Assembly (NCBI GenBank): GCA_021300015.1
Contig: JAJTFB010000046.1
Span: 1 to 52,551 of the forward strand
DNA from: Pirellula sp.
GTDB lineage: Bacteria > Planctomycetota > Planctomycetia > Pirellulales > Pirellulaceae
Length of the DNA: 52,551 nt
Direction: 5' to 3'
In this document: piece by piece, positions 17,245-25,780 of the stretch
How the letters are laid out: each line of letters opens with the position of its first letter
Position numbering within the stretch: position 1 is the first letter of the stretch
Notes under the pieces: model-generated
Seen by the model: only the letters and a program-made list of their open reading frames with translations
What the model was told of the DNA's origin: nothing
Databases searched by the model: none
Program-made: the position numbers and the translations under genes

Positions 17245-19731
17245 TTAGACGTCGAGATTTCGAACGCTCAGTGCGTGTTTTTCGATGAACTCTCGTCTTG
17301 GTTCGACTTTGTCCCCCATGAGGACACGGAACATTTCGTCGGCGGCGGCCGCATCGGTGAGTTCGATTTTGACCATGGTTCGGTTGGAGGGATCGAGGGT
17401 TGTTTCGCGGAGTTCTTCGGCGTTCATTTCCCCGAGACCTTTGAAGCGGGTGATGGTCAGTCCTCTTCGACCGCTTTCGCGGATGGCTGGTAGCAGGGCG
17501 CGTAGGTCTTCGATGCCGATGAGGTTTTCCTCACGTTCGAGATAAAAACGCGAGTCGGTCGCACCGGTACGTTCTTTGGGGATCAGGTCGGAGATAGAAA
17601 AGCCGTGTTGCGCGAGTTCTTGGAGTCCGGTGTTGATGGTTCGGACTTCGAAGATTTCGGAGATGTGAGCGGCTCTCGGGGAGGCCACCTCGCTTGAGGG
17701 TTCGGAGTTGACGATCTTTGAGGTTTCGCTCGAGGTGCTTTCGACTTGGATTTGTCGTCGTACGAGGAATTCGTCGAGTTTATCGCGGGTGACGAACCAG
17801 TGGTCTTCGGGGCCTAGATCGAGGTGGAAGACTGGGAGTCGTTTGGTTTCAGGGTCCATGCGTTCGGCGTGGACTTTCAGGGAGATTCCTCTTCGTTCGA
17901 GGGTCAGGATGGCTTCTTCGAGCGACGAGAGGGAGCGGCACAGCGAGTGCATGCGATCACCTTCGACTTTGGAACCATCTTCTCGGACCAGGGAGCTATC
18001 GCCGAGACCTTTTTCGAGGAGTTGGGTTTTCATTTCCTCTTCGGATTGGACGTAGTATTTTTCTTTTTTGCCACGGACGACACGGAACAGGGGTGGTTGG
18101 GCTAGGTAGACGTGTCCCCCGGCGACGAGTTGGTACATTTGTCGGTAGAAGAAGCACAGCAGGAGGGTGCGGATGTGCGAGCCGTCGATATCCGCGTCGG
18201 TCATGATGATGATGCGGTTGTAGCGTCGTTTGGCGACGTCTTGGTCATCGCCGATACCTGATCCTACGGCTTGGATGATGCTCATGACTTCTTCGTTGGC
18301 CAGGACTTTATCTTCGCGGCTCTTGTAGGCGTTGATGATTTTTCCTCGGAGCGGGAGGATGGCTTGCGTTTCTCGGAATCGACCACCTTCGGCGCTACCG
18401 CCTGCGGAGTCACCTTCGACGAGGTACAGTTCGCATTCTTCCATTTTGTTGCTGCTGCAATCGCGGAGTTTTCCGGGGAGTCCCCCGCCGCCGAGGACAT
18501 CTTTGCGTTTCCTTAGGGCGTCTTTAGCTTTGCGGGCTGCTTCTCGGGCTTCGGCTGCGAGCATACCTTTTCGGACCAGCAGTTTGGCGGTTTTTGGATT
18601 TTCTTCGAGGTATTTCGAGAGTCCATCGCCGACGGCCGAGGTGATGATGCTTTCGACATCGGAGTTGCCGAGTTTGGTTTTCGTTTGACCTTCGAACTGT
18701 GGGTGTGGGACCCGCACGGAGATCACGCAGGTCAGGCCTTCGCGGAAGTCATCGCCGGTGGGAGTCAGGTCTTTGAAGAGGTTTTCTTTTTTGCCGTAGT
18801 TGTTGAGTGTGCGGGTCAGCGCCGCGCGGAAGCCAGAGACGTGCGTTCCGCCTTCGAGGGTGTGGATGTTGTTGGCATACGATTGGAGGGTTTCGGTGTA
18901 CTCTTCGGAGTACTGCAGTGCGATGGTAAATCCGATGCTATCTCGGGTCCCTTCGATCACGATGACATCTTTGTGGACGACATCGCTGGCTCGGTTGAGA
19001 AATTCGACAAACTCTTCGATGCCACGTTCGTAGCAGAATTCATCTCCGAGGTCGCTTCGTTCATCGCGAACTTTGATTCGCACCCCGCTGTTGAGGAAGG
19101 CGAGTTCTTGGAGTCGTTTGGCGAGGGTATCGTAGAGGAACTTGGTATTCGGGAAGATTTGGTTGTCGGGTTTGAACGTTGTTTTCGTGCCGCGTTTGGT
19201 CGAAGCTCCCGCTTCGCGGACTTGTCCTGTCGCGACCCCGCGTTCGTAGGATTGGGTCCACATCTTCCCGTCTCGGTGGACTTCGACTTCGCACCATTGG
19301 GAAAGGAAGTTCACGACCGTCACACCCACGCCGTGGAGTCCCCCGGAGGTTTGGTAGGCTTTCTTTTCGAATTTGCCACCGAACTTCAAAACGGTCATGA
19401 CCCCTTCGAGGGTGCTGATGTCGCGTCCCATTTTCTCAGAAAGATCGACGTGCCGTTCGGTCGGGATCCCGCGACCGTCGTCCTCGACGGTCACTGAGCC
19501 GTCGGCATTGATGGAGACCGAGACGGTTTTGGCGAAGTCGGCCATGGCCTCATCGATCGAGTTGTCGACGACCTCGTAGACCAAGTGGTGGAGTCCTTTG
19601 AGGGTCGTATCGCCGATGTACATCCCGGGTCGGGCCGAATTGTCCGAAGGACTTTTCTCCGAGGGAGGGTCCGCGTCCCCATTTTTCGTGGTTGCGAGAG
19701 GGAGGCATGGCCTCTTTTTCGCTCGTAGCAC
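17245..19731 (-). CDS. gyrB: DNA gyrase subunit B with divergent N-terminus
   Basis: GyrB is the ATPase and TOPRIM subunit of gyrase. In this 828-residue protein RPGMYIG (about 34-40), the ATP-site EVVDNSIDEA, GRGIP, and GGLHGVGVTVVN are present. The TOPRIM motifs EGDSAGG and DADIDGSHIRTLLL and the C-terminal RFKGLGEMN also confirm it. The N-terminus is odd. The usual helix of the form Y-x(4)-IKVLEGLEAVRKRPGMYIG is absent; residues before RPGMYIG read PPSEKSPSDNSA. In another frame the same DNA reads RRKVLRTIRPDPG, resembling part of the missing helix. The only upstream start in frame is GTG at 19731, with a TACAAT box just before it (19738-19733). Frameshift, sequence error or genuine divergence are all possible. 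Confidence 0.93.
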   Translation of the reverse strand: MLRAKKRPCLPLATTKNGDADPPSEKSPSDNSARPGMYIGDTTLKGLHHLVYEVVDNSIDEAMADFAKTVSVSINADGSVTVEDDGRGIPTERHVDLSEKMGRDISTLEGVMTVLKFGGKFEKKAYQTSGGLHGVGVTVVNFLSQWCEVEVHRDGKMWTQSYERGVATGQVREAGASTKRGTKTTFKPDNQIFPNTKFLYDTLAKRLQELAFLNSGVRIKVRDERSDLGDEFCYERGIEEFVEFLNRASDVVHKDVIVIEGTRDSIGFTIALQYSEEYTETLQSYANNIHTLEGGTHVSGFRAALTRTLNNYGKKENLFKDLTPTGDDFREGLTCVISVRVPHPQFEGQTKTKLGNSDVESIITSAVGDGLSKYLEENPKTAKLLVRKGMLAAEAREAARKAKDALRKRKDVLGGGGLPGKLRDCSSNKMEECELYLVEGDSAGGSAEGGRFRETQAILPLRGKIINAYKSREDKVLANEEVMSIIQAVGSGIGDDQDVAKRRYNRIIIMTDADIDGSHIRTLLLCFFYRQMYQLVAGGHVYLAQPPLFRVVRGKKEKYYVQSEEEMKTQLLEKGLGDSSLVREDGSKVEGDRMHSLCRSLSSLEEAILTLERRGISLKVHAERMDPETKRLPVFHLDLGPEDHWFVTRDKLDEFLVRRQIQVESTSSETSKIVNSEPSSEVASPRAAHISEIFEVRTINTGLQELAQHGFSISDLIPKERTGATDSRFYLEREENLIGIEDLRALLPAIRESGRRGLTITRFKGLGEMNAEELRETTLDPSNRTMVKIELTDAAAADEMFRVLMGDKVEPRREFIEKHALSVRNLDV

Positions 19732-19828
19732 GATTGTATCAGAAATCGCTTTTTGATGGGATCCAATCGGTTTTTTAGCGGTAGATTTAGACTACTTTCA
19801 GATCGCTAGCATAAGCTCTTTTTTCGAC

Positions 19829-19856
19829 TTGACCATCTCCAAGTCAGATCTATGAT
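19829..19856 (+). promoter_or_regulatory. sigma-70-type promoter for the 20116 gene
   Basis: TTGACC (19829-19834) and TATGAT (19851-19856) are 16 bases apart on the plus strand, close to the -35/-10 consensus. It would give a leader of about 250 bases before the ATG at 20116. It sits in the 384-bp divergent gap between gyrB and that gene. Confidence 0.55.
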
Positions 19857-19995
19857 TATCTCGTATCATCCAGTTGCTACCCCGGCGAACGCTGGTGCAA
19901 AGCGGTTTCACCTCGAAGCTTATTTCACATTCGTTCTGGCAACTAATCACTCCGGCGCAAAGATTCTGCGCGCGTGATTTCCCCTGTGTGAAAGT

Positions 19996-20041
19996 CGAGT
20001 GATTTAGACGGATTTTCGTGGTGAGTCACTCGTTGTTTTTT
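19996..20041 (+). terminator. leader hairpin with T-run, possible attenuator
   Basis: CGAGTGA (19996-20002) and TCACTCG (20026-20032) can pair around a 23-base loop and are followed by TTGTTTTTT (20033-20041). The alternative short palindrome GTGAGTCAC overlaps the second arm. The structure lies between the predicted promoter and the start at 20116, so it could end transcripts early. The stem is short for its loop, so it may also be a chance pairing. Confidence 0.35.
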
Positions 20042-20115
20042 CTGCTATTGAATTGCCGAATCGTCGCGGTGGGTGTTATCGAACGAGAGGCGAGACTTAT
20101 TAGGAGGCCGAATTT

Positions 20116-20622
20116 ATGATCGATACCGATCGTTTTGTCACATTAGACGACCTTGTGGAAAGCGTACCAGAAGTTCTGGTTCGCGAGGCAGAGCAGAAGA
20201 TGAGCTCGGCCCAAAGTGCCGTCGAAGAAGTCAATTATTCTATCAAGGACCCATCAAGAATGTCGAAAGATCTCAGCAAGGCGCAGCGAATACGCCGGTT
20301 CATGGAGAGCAATCCCGAGGCGAGAAATCGCGATGTCGTCGAGGCGCTTCAGCAATTCAGCATCACCGCAGCCGATGTCGCCAATGTCAAGAGCATTGCG
20401 AAACGTCAAGGGAAGTCGATCAGCGAGAGCCCCAAGCGCAGCGAGACTCCAGCCCCTAGCGCTCCGAAGAAAGCCGCCGCGAGCGGCACATCGTTGACGA
20501 GTCCAGGATCTAGCATTAGCTTGCCGGAACTCGAAGCGGGTGTAGCGTTTGTCAAGACCGCTGGTTCGATCATGAGAGCCAAGCATCTGCTGATTATCAT
20601 CGAGCAGATCAAGGCTTGCTAA
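20116..20622 (+). CDS. hypothetical planctomycete protein with HTH-like N-half
   Basis: The 168-residue protein has one of the strongest ribosome-binding sites in the window (AGGAGG at 20102-20107, eight bases before ATG). I do not recognise a characterised family. Residues about 55-100 (KAQRIRRFMESNPEARNRDV, then ALQQFSITAADVANVKSIA) resemble a short helix-turn-helix-like module of planctomycete proteins of the form NPxAxxxDVVxxL-x-VxxxK. A Ser/Pro/Lys-rich linker (about 100-130) leads to a C-terminal segment with VAFVKTAGSIMRAKHLLIII. It has its own predicted promoter and a leader hairpin. A DNA-binding or regulatory role is only a guess. Confidence 0.8.
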   Translation: MIDTDRFVTLDDLVESVPEVLVREAEQKMSSAQSAVEEVNYSIKDPSRMSKDLSKAQRIRRFMESNPEARNRDVVEALQQFSITAADVANVKSIAKRQGKSISESPKRSETPAPSAPKKAAASGTSLTSPGSSISLPELEAGVAFVKTAGSIMRAKHLLIIIEQIKAC

Positions 20623-20642
20623 GGGCACCTGCCCAAGCGAAG

Positions 20643-21524
20643 TCAGCTCGAGAGTTGTTCTTCGGCCGCTCTGAGCGTATTTTCCAGTAGCATTGCAATT
20701 GTCAACGGGCCAACGCCGCCCGGTACTGGCGTGATGGCCGATGCGACTTGAGATACCGAATCGAAGTCGACGTCTCCGACCAACCGGTCTGCGATGCGGT
20801 TGATTCCGATGTCGATGACCACCGCACCGGGTTTGACCATCGAGGCGTTGATCCAGTTGGGTTTACCGATCGCCACGAGCAGGATGTCGGCCCTGCGGGT
20901 GATTTCCCCGAGGTCGGGTGTTTGGCTGTGGCAGCATGTGACTGTTGCGTTGGCGTTGCTCGGTCCTCCTGGTCCGCTTTTCTGCATGCACAGACACACC
21001 AGTGGCTTACCCACAATGTCGCTTCGTCCAACGACGACGACTTGCTTGCCCTGCACGGCGATTTTGCAGCGATTTAGAAGTTGCATCACTCCATGGGGGG
21101 TGCAGGGCAAAAAGCGTGGACGGCCCTGGAGCATCAGCCCTACATTTTCCGGTGAAAAAGCATCCACGTCTTTCCTGGGATCGATTCGGTCGAGCACCAA
21201 CCTTGTGTCGATGGGATCAGGTAGGGGTAATTGGACAAGGATCCCGTGCACCTTCGGATCGGCATTGAGTTCGTCTAAGACCGCCAGGAGTTCCTCGGTG
21301 GTCGTTGCTCCCGAGAGTCGATGGATATCGCTTTGGATCCCTGCTTTCTGGCAGGCGATCTCTTTGTTTCGAACGTAGACTTGGCTCGCCGGATCGTCTC
21401 CTACCAAAACCGCTACTAATTTTGGCGACGTCGAAAATCTTTCTCGAAAGGCAGAAACGCGAACTGCGATTTCTTCACGGATGTTGTTGGCGATTGCTTT
21501 ACCATCGAGGATTCGAGCGGTCAT
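20643..21524 (-). CDS. folD: bifunctional methylenetetrahydrofolate dehydrogenase/cyclohydrolase FolD
   Basis: FolD interconverts methylene-, methenyl- and formyl-tetrahydrofolate with NADP, feeding purine and formyl-methionine synthesis. From the ATG at 21524 the protein has 293 residues, the usual size, starting MTARILDGKAIA. It has the catalytic YVRNKEIACQKAGI segment (Y and K of the active site), VVVGRSDIVGKP of the cofactor site and the C-terminal PVPGGVGPLTIAMLLENT. The open frame continues upstream to 21821 but that part overlaps the divergent sulfite reductase gene and has no homology, so it is rejected. A short insertion (SGPGGPSNAN) sits before TVTCCHSQT. It is divergent from the sulfite reductase gene across a 214-bp gap. 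Confidence 0.96.
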   Translation of the reverse strand: MTARILDGKAIANNIREEIAVRVSAFRERFSTSPKLVAVLVGDDPASQVYVRNKEIACQKAGIQSDIHRLSGATTTEELLAVLDELNADPKVHGILVQLPLPDPIDTRLVLDRIDPRKDVDAFSPENVGLMLQGRPRFLPCTPHGVMQLLNRCKIAVQGKQVVVVGRSDIVGKPLVCLCMQKSGPGGPSNANATVTCCHSQTPDLGEITRRADILLVAIGKPNWINASMVKPGAVVIDIGINRIADRLVGDVDFDSVSQVASAITPVPGGVGPLTIAMLLENTLRAAEEQLSS

Positions 21525-21544
21525 CAGAGGCTCACGGGGGCAAG

Positions 21545-21571
21545 GCCCATCGTGTGGGGCGATCGATGGGC
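21545..21571. promoter_or_regulatory. perfect 8-bp palindrome in the folD-sulfite reductase divergent gap
   Basis: GCCCATCG (21545-21552) and CGATGGGC (21564-21571) are perfect inverted copies 11 bases apart, a layout typical of a dimeric regulator site. It lies 21 bases upstream of the folD start. About 46 bases further right TATAGT (21617-21622) is a possible -10 box for the sulfite reductase gene, without a good -35. Confidence 0.4.
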
Positions 21572-21738
21572 GGAATTCAAATCGATTTTTATTGTTATGC
21601 TTACGATCATTGCAGTTATAGTCTGAGTCCCAGGAGCCGCGAAGGGGCCTTTGAGCTAGATTCCAGTCCCAGCGATGGATTAGAATTTTGCGTCCTTCGT
21701 GGACTTTACACCAAGCATTCCAAGAACCCGAGCCAAAC

Positions 21739-23472
21739 ATGTCGGAAGACACCCGCGAATCAGCAACCAGCCAAACGAATAACGAACCGAAGCTCAGCGC
21801 CGTCGAGTTGATCAAGGACACCAGCCGGTATCTTCGAGGCTCGATTCGCTCGGAACTCCTGACCGATTCGACCCACTTTGGAAAAGAGGATCTTCAACTG
21901 CTGAAGTTTCATGGAACCTATCAGCAGGACGATCGCGAGCAGCGCAAGTCGGGCGGGGATTCAGGCAAGTCGGAGAAAGAGTACAGCTTCATGGTTCGCT
22001 CGCGGATCCCTGCGGGGATCATGAATGCAGAGCAACTCCTGGCGCATCTGGATCTGTGCGATACGATCGGAAATACGACGTTAAAAATCACGACACGCCA
22101 AGGCTTGCAGCTTCATGGAATTTTGAAACAAGACCTTCGAGAGTGCATGCAAAAGATCAACAACTGCATGCTCACGACCCTGGCCGCATGCGGCGACGTC
22201 AATCGCAACACGATGGCTTGCCCGGCTCCCTATGCGGACAATCTCCGACCGGCGGTACAGAAGTTAGCACAGGACCTTTCGGACCATTTGTCTCCACAGA
22301 CAAAGTCGTATTACGAACTTTGGCTCAAGGATCTTGCAAGTGGCGAGGAGACGCTTCAAGGGGGAAGCGATCAGATCGTCGAGCCGATCTATGGAAAGAC
22401 CTATCTGCCGAGGAAATTCAAAACCGCGATCGCGCTTGCCGACGACAATTGCACCGACGTGTACACCAACTGCCTGGGGTTCATCGCGGTGGTCCGAGAC
22501 GGCCAAGTGATCGGTTACAACGTGGTCGTCGGAGGCGGGTTGGGAGTCACCCCAAGCGCCAAAAAGACCTTCCCGCGATTGGCAACGCGGATGGCATTTG
22601 TCACCCCTGAGCAAGCCGTCGGGGTTGCCGAAGCGATCGTCAAGGTCCAGCGAGATCATGGGTACCGCGACGACCGTAAAAGGGCACGCTTGAAGTACCT
22701 TGTGCATGACCGAGGGATCGATTGGATACGCCATCAGGTCGAAGAGGTTTACGGCAGCAAGCTCAAGGATTGCACGGCCGACGATGTCGTCGAGCATCGC
22801 GATCACATGGGCTGGGACGACCAAGGGGACGGACGCTGTTTCTACGGCTTCAACGTCGAGAACGGCCGACTCTATGACGATCAGAACCGAGCCTGGAAGA
22901 AAGCCTTGCGGGAGATCTGCGAGGAGTTCGAACCCGAAATCCGCTTGACGGCCCATCAGAGCATCCTGTTTTGCAATCTTGATCCCAAGGACAAGCCCAA
23001 GCTCGAGAGCATCATCAAACGCCGCGGGCTACCGCTGACCGAGGAGATCTCCAACGTGAGGCGTTGGTCGATCGCTTGTGTGGCGATGCCGACCTGCGGA
23101 CTTGCGATCACCGAGAGCGAGCGAGCCTTGCCCGGTGTGATCGATGTGATGGAGAAAAAGCTGTTGGAGCTCGGTTTGGACAAGGAGCTTTTCACGGTCC
23201 GGATGACCGGATGTCCCAATGGCTGCGCAAGGCCTTACAATGCCGATATCGGCTTGGTCGGCAAGGCCAAGGGCAAGTACACGCTGTATGTCGGTGGAAC
23301 TCGATTGGGAACTCGCTTGGCGTTCATCTACAAGGATCTTGTTCCGCTCGAGAGCATCACCGAGACCTTATTGCCATTGTTTGAGTCCTTCAAATCCCAG
23401 CGAGAGGGCAAGGAGTCGTTTGGGGATTATTGTGCGAGGCTCGGATTGGAAAAGCTTCTTGCGATCGCTTAG
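21739..23472 (+). CDS. assimilatory sulfite reductase, siroheme/4Fe-4S subunit
   Basis: The frame is open from a TTG at 21688, but the ATG at 21739 (MSEDTRESATSQ) gives a normal length of 577 residues. The protein is a nitrite/sulfite reductase of the CysI/Sir type. It has two ferredoxin-like half-domains, and the four cysteines that hold the siroheme-coupled 4Fe-4S cluster are all present: CVAMPTC (about 447-453) and TGCPNGC (492-496). The motifs CVAMPTCGLAITESER and RMTGCPNGCARPYNADIGLV match sulfite rather than nitrite reductases. It reduces sulfite to sulfide in the cytoplasm. The donor is not evident, as no flavoprotein CysJ is adjacent. Serine acetyltransferase 1.2 kb downstream supports a cysteine-synthesis setting. 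Confidence 0.95.
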   Translation: MSEDTRESATSQTNNEPKLSAVELIKDTSRYLRGSIRSELLTDSTHFGKEDLQLLKFHGTYQQDDREQRKSGGDSGKSEKEYSFMVRSRIPAGIMNAEQLLAHLDLCDTIGNTTLKITTRQGLQLHGILKQDLRECMQKINNCMLTTLAACGDVNRNTMACPAPYADNLRPAVQKLAQDLSDHLSPQTKSYYELWLKDLASGEETLQGGSDQIVEPIYGKTYLPRKFKTAIALADDNCTDVYTNCLGFIAVVRDGQVIGYNVVVGGGLGVTPSAKKTFPRLATRMAFVTPEQAVGVAEAIVKVQRDHGYRDDRKRARLKYLVHDRGIDWIRHQVEEVYGSKLKDCTADDVVEHRDHMGWDDQGDGRCFYGFNVENGRLYDDQNRAWKKALREICEEFEPEIRLTAHQSILFCNLDPKDKPKLESIIKRRGLPLTEEISNVRRWSIACVAMPTCGLAITESERALPGVIDVMEKKLLELGLDKELFTVRMTGCPNGCARPYNADIGLVGKAKGKYTLYVGGTRLGTRLAFIYKDLVPLESITETLLPLFESFKSQREGKESFGDYCARLGLEKLLAIA

Positions 23473-23507
23473 TCGATTTGGCAGTCGGGACACTTACCGA
23501 AGTAGAA

Positions 23508-23575
23508 CAAAAAAACTATCCATCCAACAGAGAATCGGCATCCGTGCCCTGGTCTTCTTTGCTGGATGGATAGTT
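23508..23575 (-). terminator. intrinsic terminator of the amidotransferase-like gene
   Basis: AACTATCCATCCA (23514-23526) and TGGATGGATAGTT (23563-23575) form a perfect 13-bp stem with a 36-base loop. On the minus strand the stem is followed by a run of T (the A-run 23508-23515 on plus), so it terminates the gene ending at 23631. In the plus direction, from sulfite reductase, there is a stem but no T-run. Confidence 0.8.
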
Positions 23576-23630
23576 CCGATCCGAATGGCATCCGAGCCCA
23601 TCGGGTGTACTTGGGGACCTGCGTTAGGTC

Positions 23631-24389
23631 TTAAGCGGCTACGAGTTCGAGGGTTTGCGGAGCGGCGGCCAGGGCTTGGATTCCGGCGATAAATTCTTCG
23701 AAGATCTGGGCGTCGAGGGCGCTTGCGGCGGTCGATTCTGGGTGGAATTGGCAACCGACGACGAACCAGTCGTCGAGGCGGCTTTCAATTCCTTCGATGA
23801 CTCCATCTTGGCAACGGGCGGTGACTTTGAACGCATCGGCGAGTCGATCGATGGCCATGTGGTGTCGGCTGTTGACGCGGATTTCACCTTCTCCGTAGAC
23901 GCGGCCGAGGATGGACTTGGGTTCGACGACCAGAGAGTGTCGGTGGCTGGGGTCTTGGGGGTCGAGGTGAGGCAGTGCGTTTGGAAGGTCGATTGGGATA
24001 TGGTAGAAGAGATTTCCGCCTTCGATGACGTTGATCAGTTGGAGGCCGGCTCCGATGGCCATCAGGGACAAGCGACGTTGGGAGATTTCCCGAGCCAGTT
24101 GTCGGTCGAAGTCTTCGCGTCGAGCGTCCATGGGGCGGACTGAGCTGTGGAGCATGAAACCGTCTTTGCGGGGATCGAGGTCCCCACCGCCGACCAAAAC
24201 AAATCCGTCGAGGGAGTCGAGGATGTCGCCGATGCTACCGAGATCTTCCGTCGGAGGGACGACCACAGGAATCCCCCCAGCCTTGGTGATCGCGTCGAAG
24301 TACCCGGCAGCGAGAAAAGCGTAAGCAGGGGTTCCTTGGTGGGATCCGCGGTAATCACAGTTCATTCCGATAAGGGGTTTGCGTGCCAT
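23631..24389 (-). CDS. class I glutamine-amidotransferase-like protein (peptidase C26/PuuD type), catalytic Cys missing
   Basis: The start is the ATG at 24389, with GAAGGA upstream; the frame continues to 24530 but without homology. The 252-residue protein aligns with gamma-glutamyl-GABA hydrolase-like (PuuD/C26) proteins: LIGMNCDYRG at the start, LVGGGDLDPRKDG (about 65-77) and the His-Glu pair in GCQFHPEST (H216, E218). The nucleophile elbow, normally GICRGxQ, reads AIGAGLQ (111-117), so glycine 113 replaces the catalytic cysteine. It is therefore probably not a normal glutaminase or peptidase, and may bind a ligand, act as a regulator or catalyse something else. Its divergent neighbour is serine acetyltransferase, with a palindrome between them. 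Confidence 0.88.
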   Translation of the reverse strand: MARKPLIGMNCDYRGSHQGTPAYAFLAAGYFDAITKAGGIPVVVPPTEDLGSIGDILDSLDGFVLVGGGDLDPRKDGFMLHSSVRPMDARREDFDRQLAREISQRRLSLMAIGAGLQLINVIEGGNLFYHIPIDLPNALPHLDPQDPSHRHSLVVEPKSILGRVYGEGEIRVNSRHHMAIDRLADAFKVTARCQDGVIEGIESRLDDWFVVGCQFHPESTAASALDAQIFEEFIAGIQALAAAPQTLELVAA

Positions 24390-24547
24390 GTGTGTATCCT
24401 TCGAATTTTGTTTGCGACAAGGTTCGCAAGTGACGGGAAAGTCCGTTGGTGAGCCGAATCCGTTCGGCCCCGGGTGACTTGCGAGAGGCGGTAAGGTAGG
24501 GAATCCAGAGACGCGAAGCAAGTTTTCCACTAGATTTTGCGGTGCTC

Positions 24548-24582
24548 GTAATTGCTAGCTCCAGATGCAGTGCTAGCATTAC
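24548..24582. promoter_or_regulatory. palindromic operator candidate between amidotransferase-like gene and cysE
   Basis: GTAATTGCTAGC (24548-24559) and GCTAGCATTAC (24572-24582) are inverted copies with one extra T in the left arm. The gap is 12 bases, so the GCTAGC cores are centred about 18 bases apart, nearly two helical turns. It lies in the middle of the 322-bp divergent gap (24390-24711), which otherwise shows no gene and no strong -35/-10 pair. Confidence 0.45.
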
Positions 24583-24711
24583 CTCGGAGTCTAGGGTGGT
24601 TGGTCCAAACGGATCGCACGAGCGGTTTCGGAGCATTTAAAATAGGTCGATCTCTCGGGGTTCATTGGCCGATAGACTCCATTGGAAAATACTGCAATTG
24701 AGCGATCCTAC

Positions 24712-25683
24712 ATGACCAACGACGACCAACGCCGAGAGTTCCTTCCTCGATTGACCGAATCGATTGTTGCCAGCTATGCACAGTCGGATCGGATCCATCA
24801 TTTGGGGCATTGTCCGTTGCCGAAGTACGATGTGGTGATTGGTATCCTGGAAGATTTCAAGGATCTTTTCTATCCGGGATTCCGGAGACGCGAGGGCTTG
24901 CACGCCTCGAATGTGGCTTACTATGTGGGCGATTTGGTCGATTCGCTTCTAGCGAAACTTTCCAAGCAGATCACGCGAGCCTTGATCCATGCCGATCGGG
25001 TCAATCAGGAGCCCACCGAGGGGTGTCGCGAGATGGTCGACTATGAGGCTCGAGGCGAGACGATTGCGATGCGGATGCTTGAGCGTGTACCGGCGATTCG
25101 CCAAGCATTATCCAAGGATGTGGAGGCTGCATTCGCAGGGGATCCGAGCGTAAGGAACCGCGACGAAATCGTTTTTTGCTTTCCTGGACTCGAGGCAGTG
25201 ACGATCTACCGAATCGCTCATGAGTTGGTCGGTTTGAAGGTCCCTTTTATTCCGAGGATGATGAGTGAGTGGGCGCACAAGCAGACTGGGATCGACATCC
25301 ATCCTGGGGCTTCGATCGGTGAGTATTTCTTTATCGATCACGGCACGGGGGTGGTCATCGGTGAGACCTGCCAGATCGGTGACCATGTGAAGATTTACCA
25401 AGGCGTGACGCTTGGGGCTCTGAGTTTTGCGACCGACGCCAACGGCGAATTGGTACGGGGTACGAAGCGACATCCGACGATCGAGGACCATGTGGTGATC
25501 TATGCCAACGCGACGATTCTCGGGGGCAACACGACCGTCGGCCACCACAGCATCATCGGTTCGAGCGTATGGGTCACCTCGAGTGTGCCCCCCCATACGA
25601 CGGTTGTTTTGGAAAAACCCAAGGTCCGCATACGCAATGGCACCGTCGACGACACTCTGATCGACGTGAATTATCAGATCTAG
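24712..25683 (+). CDS. cysE: serine O-acetyltransferase (CysE/EpsC type)
   Basis: The enzyme acetylates serine with acetyl-CoA to give O-acetylserine, the acceptor for sulfide in cysteine synthesis. The ATG at 24712 ([14 protein letters not shown]) is preferred over an in-frame TTG at 24682; neither has a good ribosome-binding site. The 323-residue protein has an alpha-helical N-terminal domain and a left-handed beta-helix of hexapeptide repeats ([19 protein letters not shown], then [20 protein letters not shown]). The catalytic aspartate-histidine sits in [13 protein letters not shown]. The longer N-terminal region resembles the EpsC-like form found in many non-enteric bacteria. Sulfite reductase lies upstream on the same strand, with the amidotransferase-like gene between them on the other strand. 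Confidence 0.94.
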   Translation: MTNDDQRREFLPRLTESIVASYAQSDRIHHLGHCPLPKYDVVIGILEDFKDLFYPGFRRREGLHASNVAYYVGDLVDSLLAKLSKQITRALIHADRVNQEPTEGCREMVDYEARGETIAMRMLERVPAIRQALSKDVEAAFAGDPSVRNRDEIVFCFPGLEAVTIYRIAHELVGLKVPFIPRMMSEWAHKQTGIDIHPGASIGEYFFIDHGTGVVIGETCQIGDHVKIYQGVTLGALSFATDANGELVRGTKRHPTIEDHVVIYANATILGGNTTVGHHSIIGSSVWVTSSVPPHTTVVLEKPKVRIRNGTVDDTLIDVNYQI

Positions 25684-25726
25684 GGCCTTGAAAAACTTCT
25701 AAAACGGTCCATTTTCCAAGGAGTGT

Positions 25727-25735
25727 TGCTACAAT
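25727..25735 (+). promoter_or_regulatory. extended -10 promoter before ftsH
   Basis: TGC followed by TACAAT (25730-25735) fits an extended -10 element. It lies 46 bases before the ftsH start. No good -35 was found at the usual distance, as expected for extended -10 promoters. Confidence 0.4.
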
Positions 25736-25780
25736 ACGGGGCGAAATCTCTCGCTCTGATTCCACGATTGCCGTAGCCTC

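Noticed and set aside
18685..19497. 270-codon plus-strand frame
   Set aside because: It is antisense to gyrB and has no domain.
21525..21821. N-terminal extension of folD
   Set aside because: It overlaps the divergent sulfite reductase gene and its promoter region; FolD homology starts exactly at the ATG at 21524.
24390..24530. N-terminal extension of the amidotransferase-like gene
   Set aside because: No homology, and a good ribosome-binding site precedes the ATG at 24389.
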